64,000 bases of DNA from Zygnema cylindricum (taxonomy: Eukaryota; Streptophyta; Zygnematophyceae; Zygnematales; Zygnemataceae). A model generated the notes under the pieces. It was not told the origin of the DNA, searched no databases, and saw only the letters and a list, made by a program, of their open reading frames with translations. Shown here piece after piece: positions 13,598 through 25,501 of the stretch. The translations under genes were made by a program, and so were the position numbers. The first letter of the stretch is position 1. Each line of letters begins with the position of its first letter. The stretch covers positions 220,902 through 284,901 of the forward strand of contig JBBHKE010003519.1 in the NCBI GenBank assembly GCA_037447655.1. Reading direction: 5' to 3'.

Positions 13598-16500
13598 ATG
13601 CAGTCACCGGTCCTTGTACTAAGTGAGTGTGCTTCCAGGTCCTATTTTTTTTCAAGCTGGTTTTCTTGTGCTGTAACGAATAATCATCTGGATGAATTGC
13701 TGAATATATAACTCAGAGACGACAATTACAGTCATGTGATAGTAGCGATGTTTTGTAGAGTGAAACTGAATCAGGTTTAAGAGTCTTTTCTGGTCTCAGT
13801 CTTAACTAGACGGGTGGGAAAACAGATGCTGGGAGTAAGAGAGAATCTGGACGGAAGGCGCAGCTTGGTAATATTGCTGCAGCAAAGGTGTGTGTATTTC
13901 TCGTTTATGTAATTGTTTCACAGAAAGACAGTCAGCCCTAATTTGACAAACGGTGGAAGTAATAGCTATTCAACTTTTACTTTCTCGAGGAGCTAAGGAT
14001 TTAAGGGGTTTATCAATTTGCGGATATCAGAAGGGTAATGTTTGCCTGTGGCTATGATTCTTGTCTTCTGCAGGCTGTTGCTGACATTATTCGGACAACA
14101 CTGGGTCCTCGTTCTATGTTGAAGATGCTTCTTGATGCAGCTGGAGGTATTGTCATCACCTTTTAGTCTAACAGGGGAACTGAAATTGTTATGCTAAAAT
14201 TTCAACCTAGTGTTGAACGATGCTCTCTGATTCGACCTGGATGCGATTATTTGATGGACTGTTAATGAGGAATCTAATAAGGTGGATTTTTTAAGCTGCA
14301 TTTGCTTCGTCTGATACTGTGTTACCATGTCACTTGTGGCATTTCCCTATTTTCAGGTATTGTTGTGACAAATGATGGGAATGCAATATTACGTGAGATA
14401 GATGTCAGCCATCCTGCAGCGAAGGTATGTACATGCCTCGTGAAAAAAGTTTATTCCAACTCTTAATAATCTTCACTGGTATAAGAAATGAGAAAGAAGT
14501 AAAGAAGTCATATTTATTTATGCATTGCTGCTACCAAGACTCATTACTGAATGTTTCTACAATGTCAACCTTAAATCCATAATTTGGTTTTGAAGAGCTG
14601 TAGACAAAAGGCAGAACTTTAGGCCAGGATGTTGAACTCTTGCCACGTGTACAAAATACTTCCTACTGAAAGACAGAAATGTAGGTGATTGTTTGGATTT
14701 TGAAGGGCAGAAGGTGCAGTGTTAGTTTAGCGGTTTTTGAATTTCGATGGGGCTGTATTTGCTGTCACATTCTGCAGACAATGATCGAGCTTAGCAAAAC
14801 CCAGGACGAGGAAGTTGGGGATGGAACAACCTCCGTAATTATCCTAGGTGAGACTTTGTCAAAGAAAATTGCCAATTTCTTCTTTGTTTCATGCGATTTC
14901 ATGGGCTACAATTCTATCTTGTAGCTGCATGAAGGTCATTTTCCTCCAACTATTTAGGCAGACCAATTAGGCTGAAGGAGAGAGCAAAGCAAAAAACAGG
15001 GACAAGAAATACAGGTAAATGCCCATTGCAAAACCTCAATGTTTGCGGTACCTTACGGGAACGCTGAAATTGAACCTCAGTGAAATTTCTATCTCAGTTC
15101 AGACTTTTTTGATAAGGTACATACACTTTGTGGTCAAAAGTGTATATTATGTATTCCTACTACAGTTAATGTTTACTTCACCTTATGCATAATGATGTTC
15201 CAACCAGCAAATATATATTGCCACGACAATGAACTGACAATGAACTGGCATTTTGGTCGCCTGTAGCTATTTTTGAAGTGAAGTATGTATTTTTTTATTT
15301 TTTTTTCGCAAGATATACACCATCTTTGTAGCGCAATACATCTAAGTGTGGGTCACTTGATGATAGCCAAACACAAAGATATGCTATCACAAAAATATTT
15401 TGGTGAACATTTTTGTGTGGAAGGAATTTAAGCATATTGCATTGTCTGCACCGTGCTTTATACATATCGTAGCGTACACACATTAATCAGTTGTCGCATA
15501 TTCCCCGTCGTATATTTGATAGCCGTGAGACATAGAATGTTGTACAAGGCCTATGACGATTGTACCACAATTCCACATATGGGGGAACAGACAATGCATC
15601 GTCTTCGAGTATAGTCTGTATGCCCGATTGAAGTTACTTATCTAAGTTCAAACGACTTGATGTCAATGTCATTTGTATTCTACCAGTAGTGCATAGCCAA
15701 ACTTTATTCTTTTACTAAACATAGTTCTGGGCTCTACAATTGGATATTTCTATTTTTAAGCCTTTGGAGTTGGGAAACATGCATCAATATAAGCCAATTG
15801 TTATAATAATGTGTATTCAACGTCAATAGAAGGACAAGTGTGTGCATTTTGGAGTTGAACAGCAGGTTGTCTTTTTCAAATTTGTGATGAAGCTCAACCT
15901 GCTAGATTTCACTGGAGTCGTTCCATCAAAGACTCGTAAGTTGTCATATATAGAGAAAGGAATGGAGGTTTATCCAAAATTTAAATGGTTTGGTGAAATG
16001 ACCACTATAGGAGGTTTACTATCTAGTATTACTAGGCAGTATTTGCAGATAAAACGCCCATTCTGAAGGCTGTCACTTTTCCTGGCGTTCTTTTTACTTA
16101 AATATTCACGTTGATCCCGGTCTAGGGAGCATAATTCCATCCCTCACCTTATGTATCAGGGCTATAAAATGTGTAGTGTTAAGTTTTATTGGGGATACTG
16201 CTGACCACAGCGGTTGACCAAGCCATTCAAATTCAATATCGGGCTCGGTTAGTTATGGATCCTGCGATGATCACTTAGAGGTAATAGTGAGTTTTAGATC
16301 AGATGTTCTCTGAACTTTGATGAGCTCCAGACAGCTTTTTACACTGGAAACTGGGCGATTGTGGCCAATTTAAATTGACGAGTTTCAGGTACTGAAGAGG
16401 AAGGTGTTTACAATCTTTTGTTATTTACTGATGTCTTAAAACACTTTCTCAGGTGTCGTTTGTCCGGTTTATGTCTCGAGTATATTTTATAACTCTGTAG

Positions 16501-19500
16501 TCTCTTGTGCTTAACTGAACACAGGAAATGACACGCTAGAATGTTTGCTGAACAGCTAAACTGCCCATCGCTATTAGTTTTAATATTACTAATTAATTAC
16601 CGACTTCTTTTTGACCAGAAATCATAAAATAGGAGTTAATTACACCATTTACGGGAGTGGTCTAAAGTCTGCTACGTCTTCCTGCACTAAATAGTATCAT
16701 ACATCCTAATTTCGCATTTAGGCTTCCTGTACTCTAATGGCGATGGGCAGTGTAGCATGACCTCAAGTTTTCTTCCTATCTTTTCCACAATGCACGTTAA
16801 CATTGGCATGGACACGTTTTTCCATCGTCAGTGTTGTGTGTTTTCAATTTTCATAATTGAGAAAATTCTTTAACAGGTTTTTGACTTCTGGAGGGAACAG
16901 CATTTTGTCTATGGCAAGGAAGAAATGTTCATGAAATAGGATATGAAAAGTCTGGTAATGTAAATGTTTTTTGCTGCATTTTTGAGGAAGGATACTTCTG
17001 TCTTTCTTTCTGTTTCTGAAAATGTATTTGTACTGTGGAATGCTGCAGCGGGGGAGATGTTGGCTATGGCTGAACCACTTTTGGAGAAAAATTTCCACCC
17101 GACAGTAATTTGCAGAGGTATGACTGTCTCCATCCAATACTGCTGAAAGCAAACTTTCCAGTTTTCAGGGAAGTTTTCGCTTTTTGGTAGTGCTGTCCAT
17201 ATTTACTGCACCATTACCGTGTGTGGTATGAGTATTTAAATCACGCTGAGAGAAAGAAAAAAGGAAAAACAAACTTCTGCACTGCATCCGATTGTATAAA
17301 AGAGAACGGTTGTCTAACTCACTTTTTCTGGCTTTTCCAGGTTATGTGGCAGCTCTTGAGGATGCAATTGCTGTGGTGGATAAAATCTCATTTCCCATAG
17401 ATGTCAATGACCGTAAGTCTCATTCGACATTCTCACAGCTTCTTTCCTATGAAAAGTTTGCCTCAGGAACAAGTCATTATATGTCAATCGGCAAAAGAAA
17501 GTTAAAAAGTTTCAGTTTTCAATAAGTGCTGCAGTGTCACATGAAAGTGTACTGGAGGGGCTAAACTTATTTTGGTGTTTATAGTCTCTAACTACTGGTA
17601 ACTGGTAAAATATTTATTCCAATGGTCTGCTCCAGTGCCGAAAGAATCTTCCTTTTATTCGTTTGGAAGCCCAACATTTCTTTGACATATTGGCATTGAG
17701 TAATTGGAGTTTCTCCTTACAGGGTAACTTTGCAAGTCTTCACAAGGTGTTTTTTAAGCGGGGCGGTTCAGTATTGAGTCATACCTTTTTGTTTCTTGTG
17801 TCGAAAGCTGGGTTTCCCTCAAATCCGGGTCTGCGTCTGGGTTTTTATTTTTTTATACCAGAGTCTAATGCAGTTTTTCCTCTGTTTTGTTTCCTTCCAG
17901 GAAAGCAAATGCTGAACATTGTCCAAAGTTGTATAGGCACAAAATTTACCAACCGTTTTGGAACTCTTATGGCGGTAAGGTGTCTCTGTAAAATTTGTGG
18001 TCATATTTGGGATTTTTTCCTTTCTGGCTTGCCATGTTCTTGTCATTCTGCTTGTGACTACGGATTGCAGTAAACGATTGGAGTTGTGATTTTCAATGCA
18101 AAAAGAAAAGGATAGTTTTGTTTTCTATTTTTGGGAAATTGATTGCCTAAGTGTCCCCTGTGGATCACGGTTGGAATTGAAGAGAGTGTCCCCTTTTTTT
18201 TTTGCATCTAACAGTCAGGTTTGTCAACCCCAGCAAAATGGTCACTGAACATCATTTTGCACGCCTGATTTTATTATAGTCCGTTGTTTGGATGGAGAAA
18301 CTCTTCTCTATTTATGTTGGATGATTTGTAGTTTTTTTTCCAAAATTATTGTAGATCGATGCAAAGCGTGAAGCCGTGAGACACAAGTGAAACATTGTTG
18401 TTAATTACTTCTGTAGAAGATTTCCGTGAAGGTTTTTGTTTTAAGAATGAGTCAGTTGTTCATTCTCTTGTGTCGCGGCTGGTGTGAATGGTATTTCAGG
18501 AGCTTGCTTTGGATGCTGTAACGATGGTTTCAAGAGACTTAGGGAATGGAAAGAAGGAAGTAGACATCAAAAATTATGCCAAAGTTGAGAAAATACCTGG
18601 AGGAAGGATAGAGGACTCTATTGTTCTTAAAGGAGTCATGTTCAATAAAGACATTGTGGCTCCTGGCAAAATGAGGAGAAAAATACAAAACCCACGCATT
18701 ATACTCCTGGATTCGCCTCTGGAATATAAGAAAGGGGAGAACCAGACAAATGTGGAACTCATGAAGGACGAAGATTGGTGAGATTGGCAACTTTCACTCA
18801 TGATAATTGGTTTTACACTTAAATTCGATGATAAGGTTGATTTTGCTTTAGAATTACACACATTAATCTATTTATGATTTAACTTAAAGAGGTGGAATAT
18901 GTCCTCTTTAAATTATATGCTCATTTTGCTGTCTCCTGATATTTTTGGTTCTTAACGGTCAAAAGGTCACCTGAGGCAAAAGGTTCAAGTTTGTCCAATG
19001 GATTTCTGGAGATTGATTAAGGTTTGTCCTTCTCATGCAAGGGCAAGAAAATAGGGGCGGTACTTTGTTTCAGTGGGGACTTGACATGGTGGTTTCTGTA
19101 TGATATTCAATGTTCTTGTCAAATGGTTGACACCATAAGCTATTTCTTTATTTTTTTCAGATCTAACGAAATTTAAGGGAGGTACTGTATTGGGTCTTCC
19201 TGTTTGTAGGGCCACTTTATTGAAATTAGAAGAAGAGTACATTGCTCGGATGTGCAATACTCTTGCGAGTTTCAAGCCTGATCTTGTTGTTACTGAAAAG
19301 GGTTTAAGTGACCTCGCGACACACTTTTTAAGCAGAGCAGGAATCAGTGCTATCCGACGAGTGAGAAAAACGGATAACAATCGTATTGCGAGGGCAGTAG
19401 GAGCGACAATTGTAAACAGAGTGGAAGAGTTACAGGAGAGCGACGTTGGGACAGGTGCCGGGTTGTTTGAGGTGGTGAAAATTGGGGATGAGTTTTTTTC

Positions 19501-22500
19501 GTTTATTGTAGAATGCAAAGAACCAAAGGCTTGTACGATTCTATTGCGAGGAGCCAGTAAGGATGTGCTTAACGAGGTGGAACGGAATTTACATGTAAGT
19601 GCTTTTTTCGAAGCTCTGAAGGAACAATAGCTGTCAGTAGAGCTTAAAAAGGCTTTCATGCGTGGTTTCTTGTTGATTTCTTTTGGTTGTTTTTACATTT
19701 TGTTACATTATCAGGTGTCTGAATCTCTACAAACCTCTGAACCTGTCCTTTAAAACCTGTCCTTTAAAACCTGTCCTCTAAAAGATGTCTTTTATAAGCC
19801 AACGGTTCAGGAAGTCATACTTTTTTTCTGTGAGATTCTTTGGGTCTCTAAAATGGCATCATGTAAAGTCATAACAGGGCATTTTCTTACAGTAAAAAAG
19901 GGTTTCTACAGGATGCTATGGGGGTTGCTCGAAATGTCGTCCAAGATCCAAAACTTGTGCCAGGGGGAGGGGCTGTGGAAATGGCGATATCTGCGGCCTT
20001 AAAAGAAAAGTCAAGCACTATCGAAGGTGTCGAGCAGGTGAGGTTTTTAAATTTTATACTCGAGACATTTTGGACAATGTAGGTTGTAGGATGTAGGATG
20101 TTTCGTTCTTACAGCGATTAAAGTTTCGGCTTGCTCAGTGGGAATATTGTTATGGAAATGCATTTTTGTTTCAAAGAAGATTATAGCATATGCAGTGAAT
20201 AGAAACCAGTAAAACTTCACTCTCAATCGCACAGCAGAGTCTTACTCCTTTGTATGTTGTTGGAGAGGCATTTGCACAAGGAGACGGAAAAGGTTGTGGA
20301 GTAGGTGAAGACAAAGCATCAAAGTATATGAACATTTTTTTATATATATATATTTTTAGTTGCGAGATGCCATGAAGTAACAAAAGCTGGTAGACAACAG
20401 TTTTTAATACTAGACGACAATAACTCTTTCGATGCTGAAATGACAGAGCATGTTTTACCCTTAGCCATGAGAGTTGGTAGGGTTTTTTGCACCCACTTCT
20501 GGATGGTTTTATTACTTTTCTAGGGTTTTTTTTTCCCAATCAAGTTGGAGTTGCATCGTTTATGTGTATAATATATCATGACGGGGTTTTCCTTCTGTGT
20601 AAATTACTTGGACTGGCATTTTTGTCTGTAACAATTTTTGTGGGCGCCACTCTATACTACATAATACTATATTATTACTGTAGTTATTGCTATGCACTAT
20701 AGTAGAGCTGTCAACATGAAAGCAAAAAGTAAAAGTGCTTATTGATATTTAGAAACCTCCTTTCTTGGTTATTTCATGTGAAATGGTTCAACACCACGAG
20801 TCAAAAACTTTTATGTTCATGAGGTCCGAAACAGTTAAATTGCGACAATCTGTTACCTATACTTAAGCCTTCTATTAATAGTAGGTCGAAATGTGTTTAT
20901 AACTGAAAGACTCACATAATCCACTATGTAAAGTTGATGTTCTCTTTGGTTGTAAAAGATGTTCTTGCAGTCGTCTTTAGGTGGTGAAAACAGAAAGCAA
21001 ACCATTAAACCCTGAAGCCCAAAAAGAGACAGAAAGAATTATGTCAATGAACTTAAACTCAGTTGGACAAGCATTCTTTCTTGTTTTGAAAGATTGTGTC
21101 TTCACAACCAAAGTGAAAAGAATCCAGCATAATCTGACAAGGGGTAAAGTTGAAGGTCAATGTTTGGAATTTCTTATCTGGTTGAGTTAGTCGGTGATTT
21201 TTTTTGCCATTTCATAGAGAATACTCTCATTTCTAGTATCTGGGGCTTGTATTGTCTAACTTCCTCCACTTTATCTCCACTTGCCACATTTTTTGTTTTT
21301 TCTTCTAAGATAGACATGCAACGCTACTCCTTACTGTTCTGAATAAGTTTCTACAGCTGATGGAGGAGGGAGATTATATCCCCTTCATTAGTAGTCCTGC
21401 GGAACACAGTGAGTCGTAATGAAAGTATTAGGGTGGAGTTTATTTTAGCATTATTTGTTTAAATTCAGTTCCGAATCACGACGCCGATTTTGAACCACTT
21501 TAAGGAGTAGAGCTTATTATTAACGCTATTTTGTCAAAAGGGCAAAAGGAAGCGGCACAGAATGTGTTATTAACGCCAATAGTGATTTATGGTGTTAATG
21601 GTCGCTTGTTTTGACAAACAGTCGTCTTTTTTTGGGGATGTTGTACAGTTTCCATACCGAGCCGTGGGAACAGGAATGGAGGTTATTCCTCGAACATTGT
21701 CGCAAAACTGTGGTGTGAATGTTATCAGAACCATGACAGCCCTCCGAGCGAAGGTAAAAACTGTCCTCTTGTGTCTCTTCTCTTCCCGCCACTCCTCTCC
21801 TCTCTCTCCCTCCCTTCTTCATCTGCTCTCTTTTATATAGACACATTATTATTATGCTATCTGATCGGAGTCTGCCCTCTATTGCCTTTTTGCCCATATA
21901 ACTGTTTTAATGCGGTTTATTTTGTATTATAGTTTGAGAAGATTCATCCTATATTCTAAAGTCTTTATTGTTTGACTTGGGGTTTTTTCTATATCCAGCA
22001 TGCCCATGGGGAAAATCCGACGGTTGGGATCGATGGAAACACAGGAGCTATCACAGATATGAAGGAACTTGGGGTATGTGGTTTTTCTTATTACGCCATT
22101 CAATATTGACTAGGTGTAGCTTCCTGTAACTAATAGCAAGTTTTTTTTATGGGACAATCATGCATTGGTACATAGTAATGCGGAGGGAAAGTAATTTGGA
22201 GAGAAGGGGCAAAGAGAGGGCAAAGAGAGGGCAAATGGAGGGCAAATGGAGGGTGAGGGGAGGAAGGGAGAAGGCGGGTAGCGAGAGGGAGGGAGGGAGA
22301 GGGAGAGGGAGGGGGGAAGACAGTGTGGAGCCTAGACTGTAGGGGAGCGGAGAAAGAGTCCATAATTCTATTTTTTGACCTGCTTTCCTTTGCCTGGTGG
22401 CAATTCTTTGAATTGTTGATTCTTTTCTTTTCTTCTTTTTTCTTGATCCTTTCTTCCTTCCTTTGATCTTTGATTCTTTTATCCTTGGCTATGGAACTAA

Positions 22501-22714
22501 ACAAAATCGATGTATTTTTTCTTGGTAGGTCTGGGAGGCATACGCTGTGAAAGTTCAAACGATAAAGACTTCCATTGAGGCAGCGTGCATGTTGCTAAGA
22601 ATTGACGATATTTTAAGTGGAATAAAGAAGAAGGCAGCCCCAAGTAACAAACCCCAGGGACCACAAATGGAAACCATTGACAACGTCGATTCTGAGCAAG
22701 CTTTGCCAGAATAG
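13598..22714 (+). CDS. CCT3: T-complex protein 1 subunit gamma (chaperonin CCT3)
   Basis: Gamma subunit of the cytosolic group II chaperonin TRiC/CCT, which folds actin, tubulin and other clients using ATP. Fourteen exons: 13598-13622, 13826-13887, 14074-14146, 14357-14424, 14778-14847, 17049-17117, 17341-17412, 17901-17974, 18500-18777, 19210-19594, 19912-20037, 21649-21753, 21999-22073, 22529-22714. All are GT-AG and join in phase to 555 residues, the family length. Visible motifs are TTLGPRSMLKML (from residue 37), VTNDGNAIL (58), the catalytic GDGTTSV (90) and VPGGGA (408). The apical-domain block KPDLVVTEKGLSDLA and the C-terminal IDGNTGAITDMKELG are also present. The start MQSPVLVL matches the plant N-terminus. 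Nothing is broken. Introns 5 (2.2 kb) and 11 (1.6 kb) are long; intron 5 holds a MITE. Confidence 0.97.
16556..16755. mobile_element. MITE in CCT3 intron 5 (~200 bp)
   Basis: The left end is CTAAACTGCCCATCGCTATTAG and the right end, read inverted, is CTACACTGCCCATCGCCATTAG. The tips resemble those of the foldback family at 4525 and 54724 (CTACACYGCTCATCG), but the interior is unrelated A/T-rich sequence. No clear target duplication is seen. It lies within CCT3 intron 5 and does not touch splice sites. Confidence 0.65.
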
Positions 22715-24173
22715 AGGGAAAAGGAAAAATTGAACAAGCTCTAAAAGAATCGATGGAAAAAGAAAATCGGAAAAAGCTTTGAATTGGTGGTGGTGGAAAA
22801 AAGGAAACAAGCTTAGAAAAAATGAACAAGTGCTGAAAGAATTGATGGAAGGAAAGGTGGAACAAGCTTTGCTGGACTAGATGGAAAAAAAGGGCACACA
22901 GGCAGAGAGAGTGAGAGAGAGAGAGAGAGAGTTGGTGAGACGTTTTTTGCTGAAGCCTTTTGGGGATTTTTTTGTTAGTCGGAAAAGTAGGCTACTAATT
23001 TTGCATAGCACGGCTTGGCAGGTGCATATTTGTGAATACTCCAGAGTGGTGTTTAGGTTTTCCTTCTTCGGAATTCTTTTCATGCTACTTTGGAGAAGGT
23101 TCTTTTTCAAATAATAAAGTGCACAAGAGTTAGCTTGCGTGTGACAAAACACTTCTATTTGTGCCCTTGTAAATGATTGGTGAATGGCTTTCTTGATTCT
23201 GTTTCGGGGTGTTCTGTATTGCTTTATGTTTATTATTTTTACAGTTAGTGAATTGTGTCACTAAAAGGATTAACATACAAAATTATGTTTTGTGATGTGG
23301 CTCATGATGGGCTACTGACCTAATAATATTATAAACACTATTTTACGGCTTTGGGATCCTACAACTGCATCTTTCAGTGCTATTCACGGTGTAAAGGTAT
23401 ACACACATGCCAACAAAATTGACCTAACAAAGGTAATTTCTATTTTATTCTCAAAGAGCAGCTGTACTTCACTCGAATTTTAACGGATTTTTTTTCTGTC
23501 TTCAAGTCGATGTCTGCACTGATTACCAGTATGCGTAATATGGTGTCATCCTTTGGAGGATCCATTGGGCAGGGTGCAAGCATATTATCAACATCATTTT
23601 CATAGAGCTTAGGACCTTGAGATTTAATGTTGGCCTTTCCAGTGTTAAAAATAGGTCGATAATGTTTTATGTGTCTATAACGATGCTCAATCAGATCTTG
23701 GAAACCATTCTGACACCTATTGCCATGCGCATTTTGACAAAATACTTTCTTCATATCATGTTTGACTAATACTGGCCACCGAAAACTTGAAGAATAGGCA
23801 AAATCGCAGCCGACCAATAGCCGACTATTGTACAAATATCGAATAACTTAAAATTTAAGGGATTTGCATAGCTAAACAATCGTATTGTCAACAAGATACA
23901 GGTGCACTAGTGTCCTTTTCTGCGCATTATCCTTGCTTTTTTGATTTTACTGTTAGAAATAGTTTCTCATACCTCTATGGTGTTTGGTTTGAGCTGACAG
24001 GCTTACATATTAGACTTTGACATTTTTTTGTGTTTTCTATATACTCTATCACATTTTCGACGATAAGCTCTTATTAAAACATTTTCACAAAGCATATGTT
24101 GAATACAGAGAGACGGTTTTACCCACGTGTTGACTACCAAAAGTTTACCCTCAATACGCGTCACTACACCACT
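22715..24173. other. 3' flank of CCT3; one stop-free minus-strand stretch
   Basis: The start is the CCT3 3' UTR, including a GA-repeat near 22905-22930. On the minus strand 23440-23835 is open for about 131 codons without an ATG. It reads protein-like and ends near a possible donor (CTG|GTAATC), so it may be a decayed transposon or orphan exon. I do not recognise it. The remainder shows nothing. Confidence 0.4.
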
Positions 24174-24774
24174 CATAGTTATTAGTGTTAATTACACCAA
24201 TTTGGATTTTTTTGGCCCAAAAATCAATAATTAGTGTTATTAACATTAAAATAGAGTTAAAAGCTACCATGGGAAATTTCACCTATTTATTAATTAACCA
24301 CTTCACATTATGTTCCTAGAAAGTTGCATTATGCACGGCAAGTCTGTTTTCACAGAACACCCACGTCAAATCTCATTTTACAACGTTAAGTACCCTTCAC
24401 ATGTAAATTAACTTTCAATACCTATTAGCCGTTAAAAATAGAGGGGATTTTTTTTTTTAAATATAAAATGTAAAATAGCGTAAATTAACCAGACTGTTAA
24501 TTTTTACTCTGATTTATACGATTTGTACAATTTCCCTTACCCCGCAAGTGTGTCTCTCGACGAATGCTGTCAAGATAGTACACTTGCACTTGAAATAGTG
24601 TTGTTTCCAGCCCAACGTCAACGCTACAAAGTCGACACACAAATTGGCTTTAAATGCCAAAATTAATTTGGATGGTTTTTTTTTGTTCGACACATACACA
24701 AAATAGCGCTATTAACATTAAATTAGCGTTTATCGCTTATTTTTTTTCAACATTAATAACGATGAGCGGTGTAG
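24174..24774. mobile_element. Larger member of the CTACACC MITE family (601 bp)
   Basis: The left end CTACACCACTCATAGTTATT and right end AATAACGATGAGCGGTGTAG are inverted copies of each other and match the tips at 4525 and 54724. The flanking trinucleotides are TCA and TTA, compatible with a 3-bp TNA-type target duplication (PIF/Harbinger-like) but not proof. The interior is A/T-rich and repeats AGTGTTATTAACATTAAA-like words. It has no ORF. Confidence 0.65.
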
Positions 24775-25501
24775 TTATATCCCAGTACGAAATCTTGCTG
24801 GGGTTTATACGATATGCACACCGTATCGTTTTGCAATATTTCGTAAAAAAAGATACGAAATACAACTTCAATATCAAATGGGTTGACTTAGATAATTTGG
24901 GTTATACTTTACATATCAGTTGCAGTAAGAAACGACGAAGGGAATGAGATACACATCCTCATACTGGTAGACAGTTGTTTTACCTACTCCTTAATGGGAG
25001 GCTTCAAAGAGCTACTCTCTGCAGGAAATGTCGCTTCACATGTTTTTTCTAAATTTTTTTCTTTTCTTTGTTTTCAACTCCAGAACTCAATCAATCATCT
25101 GGTGTTTTGTTTGTTAACGCCACCCCATCAAAACTGCACAGACAATCATAGATCGTTGGAAGAATTCCAGAGGGACACCTCCAACAACTGATGTACACCG
25201 GAGGGATGTAAGATTAAATCTGGAGCGTTGATTCTTTTTTGAATGCTCTAGACTTCATCTATCACTAAAATCACAGTTTTCAGAACCATTTGCTTAATGT
25301 TCTGTAGCAAACCATAGAAAACATAGGAGTACGTCACTATTCCATTGCAAGTGTGCCTGACAGCAAAAACCGCCAAGAAACAAACAACGTTCACAACAAA
25401 CAATGTGAAAGACAATAATAGTTTTTTCTTTGGATAATCGAGGGACCTTAAACGACACATGAGGTTTTTCAATAAAGTGGCAACTCTGCTGAAATGCCTG
25501 A

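Noticed and set aside
19033-19659. 208-codon minus-strand frame
   Set aside because: Antisense to CCT3 exon 10, which is fully conserved on the plus strand.
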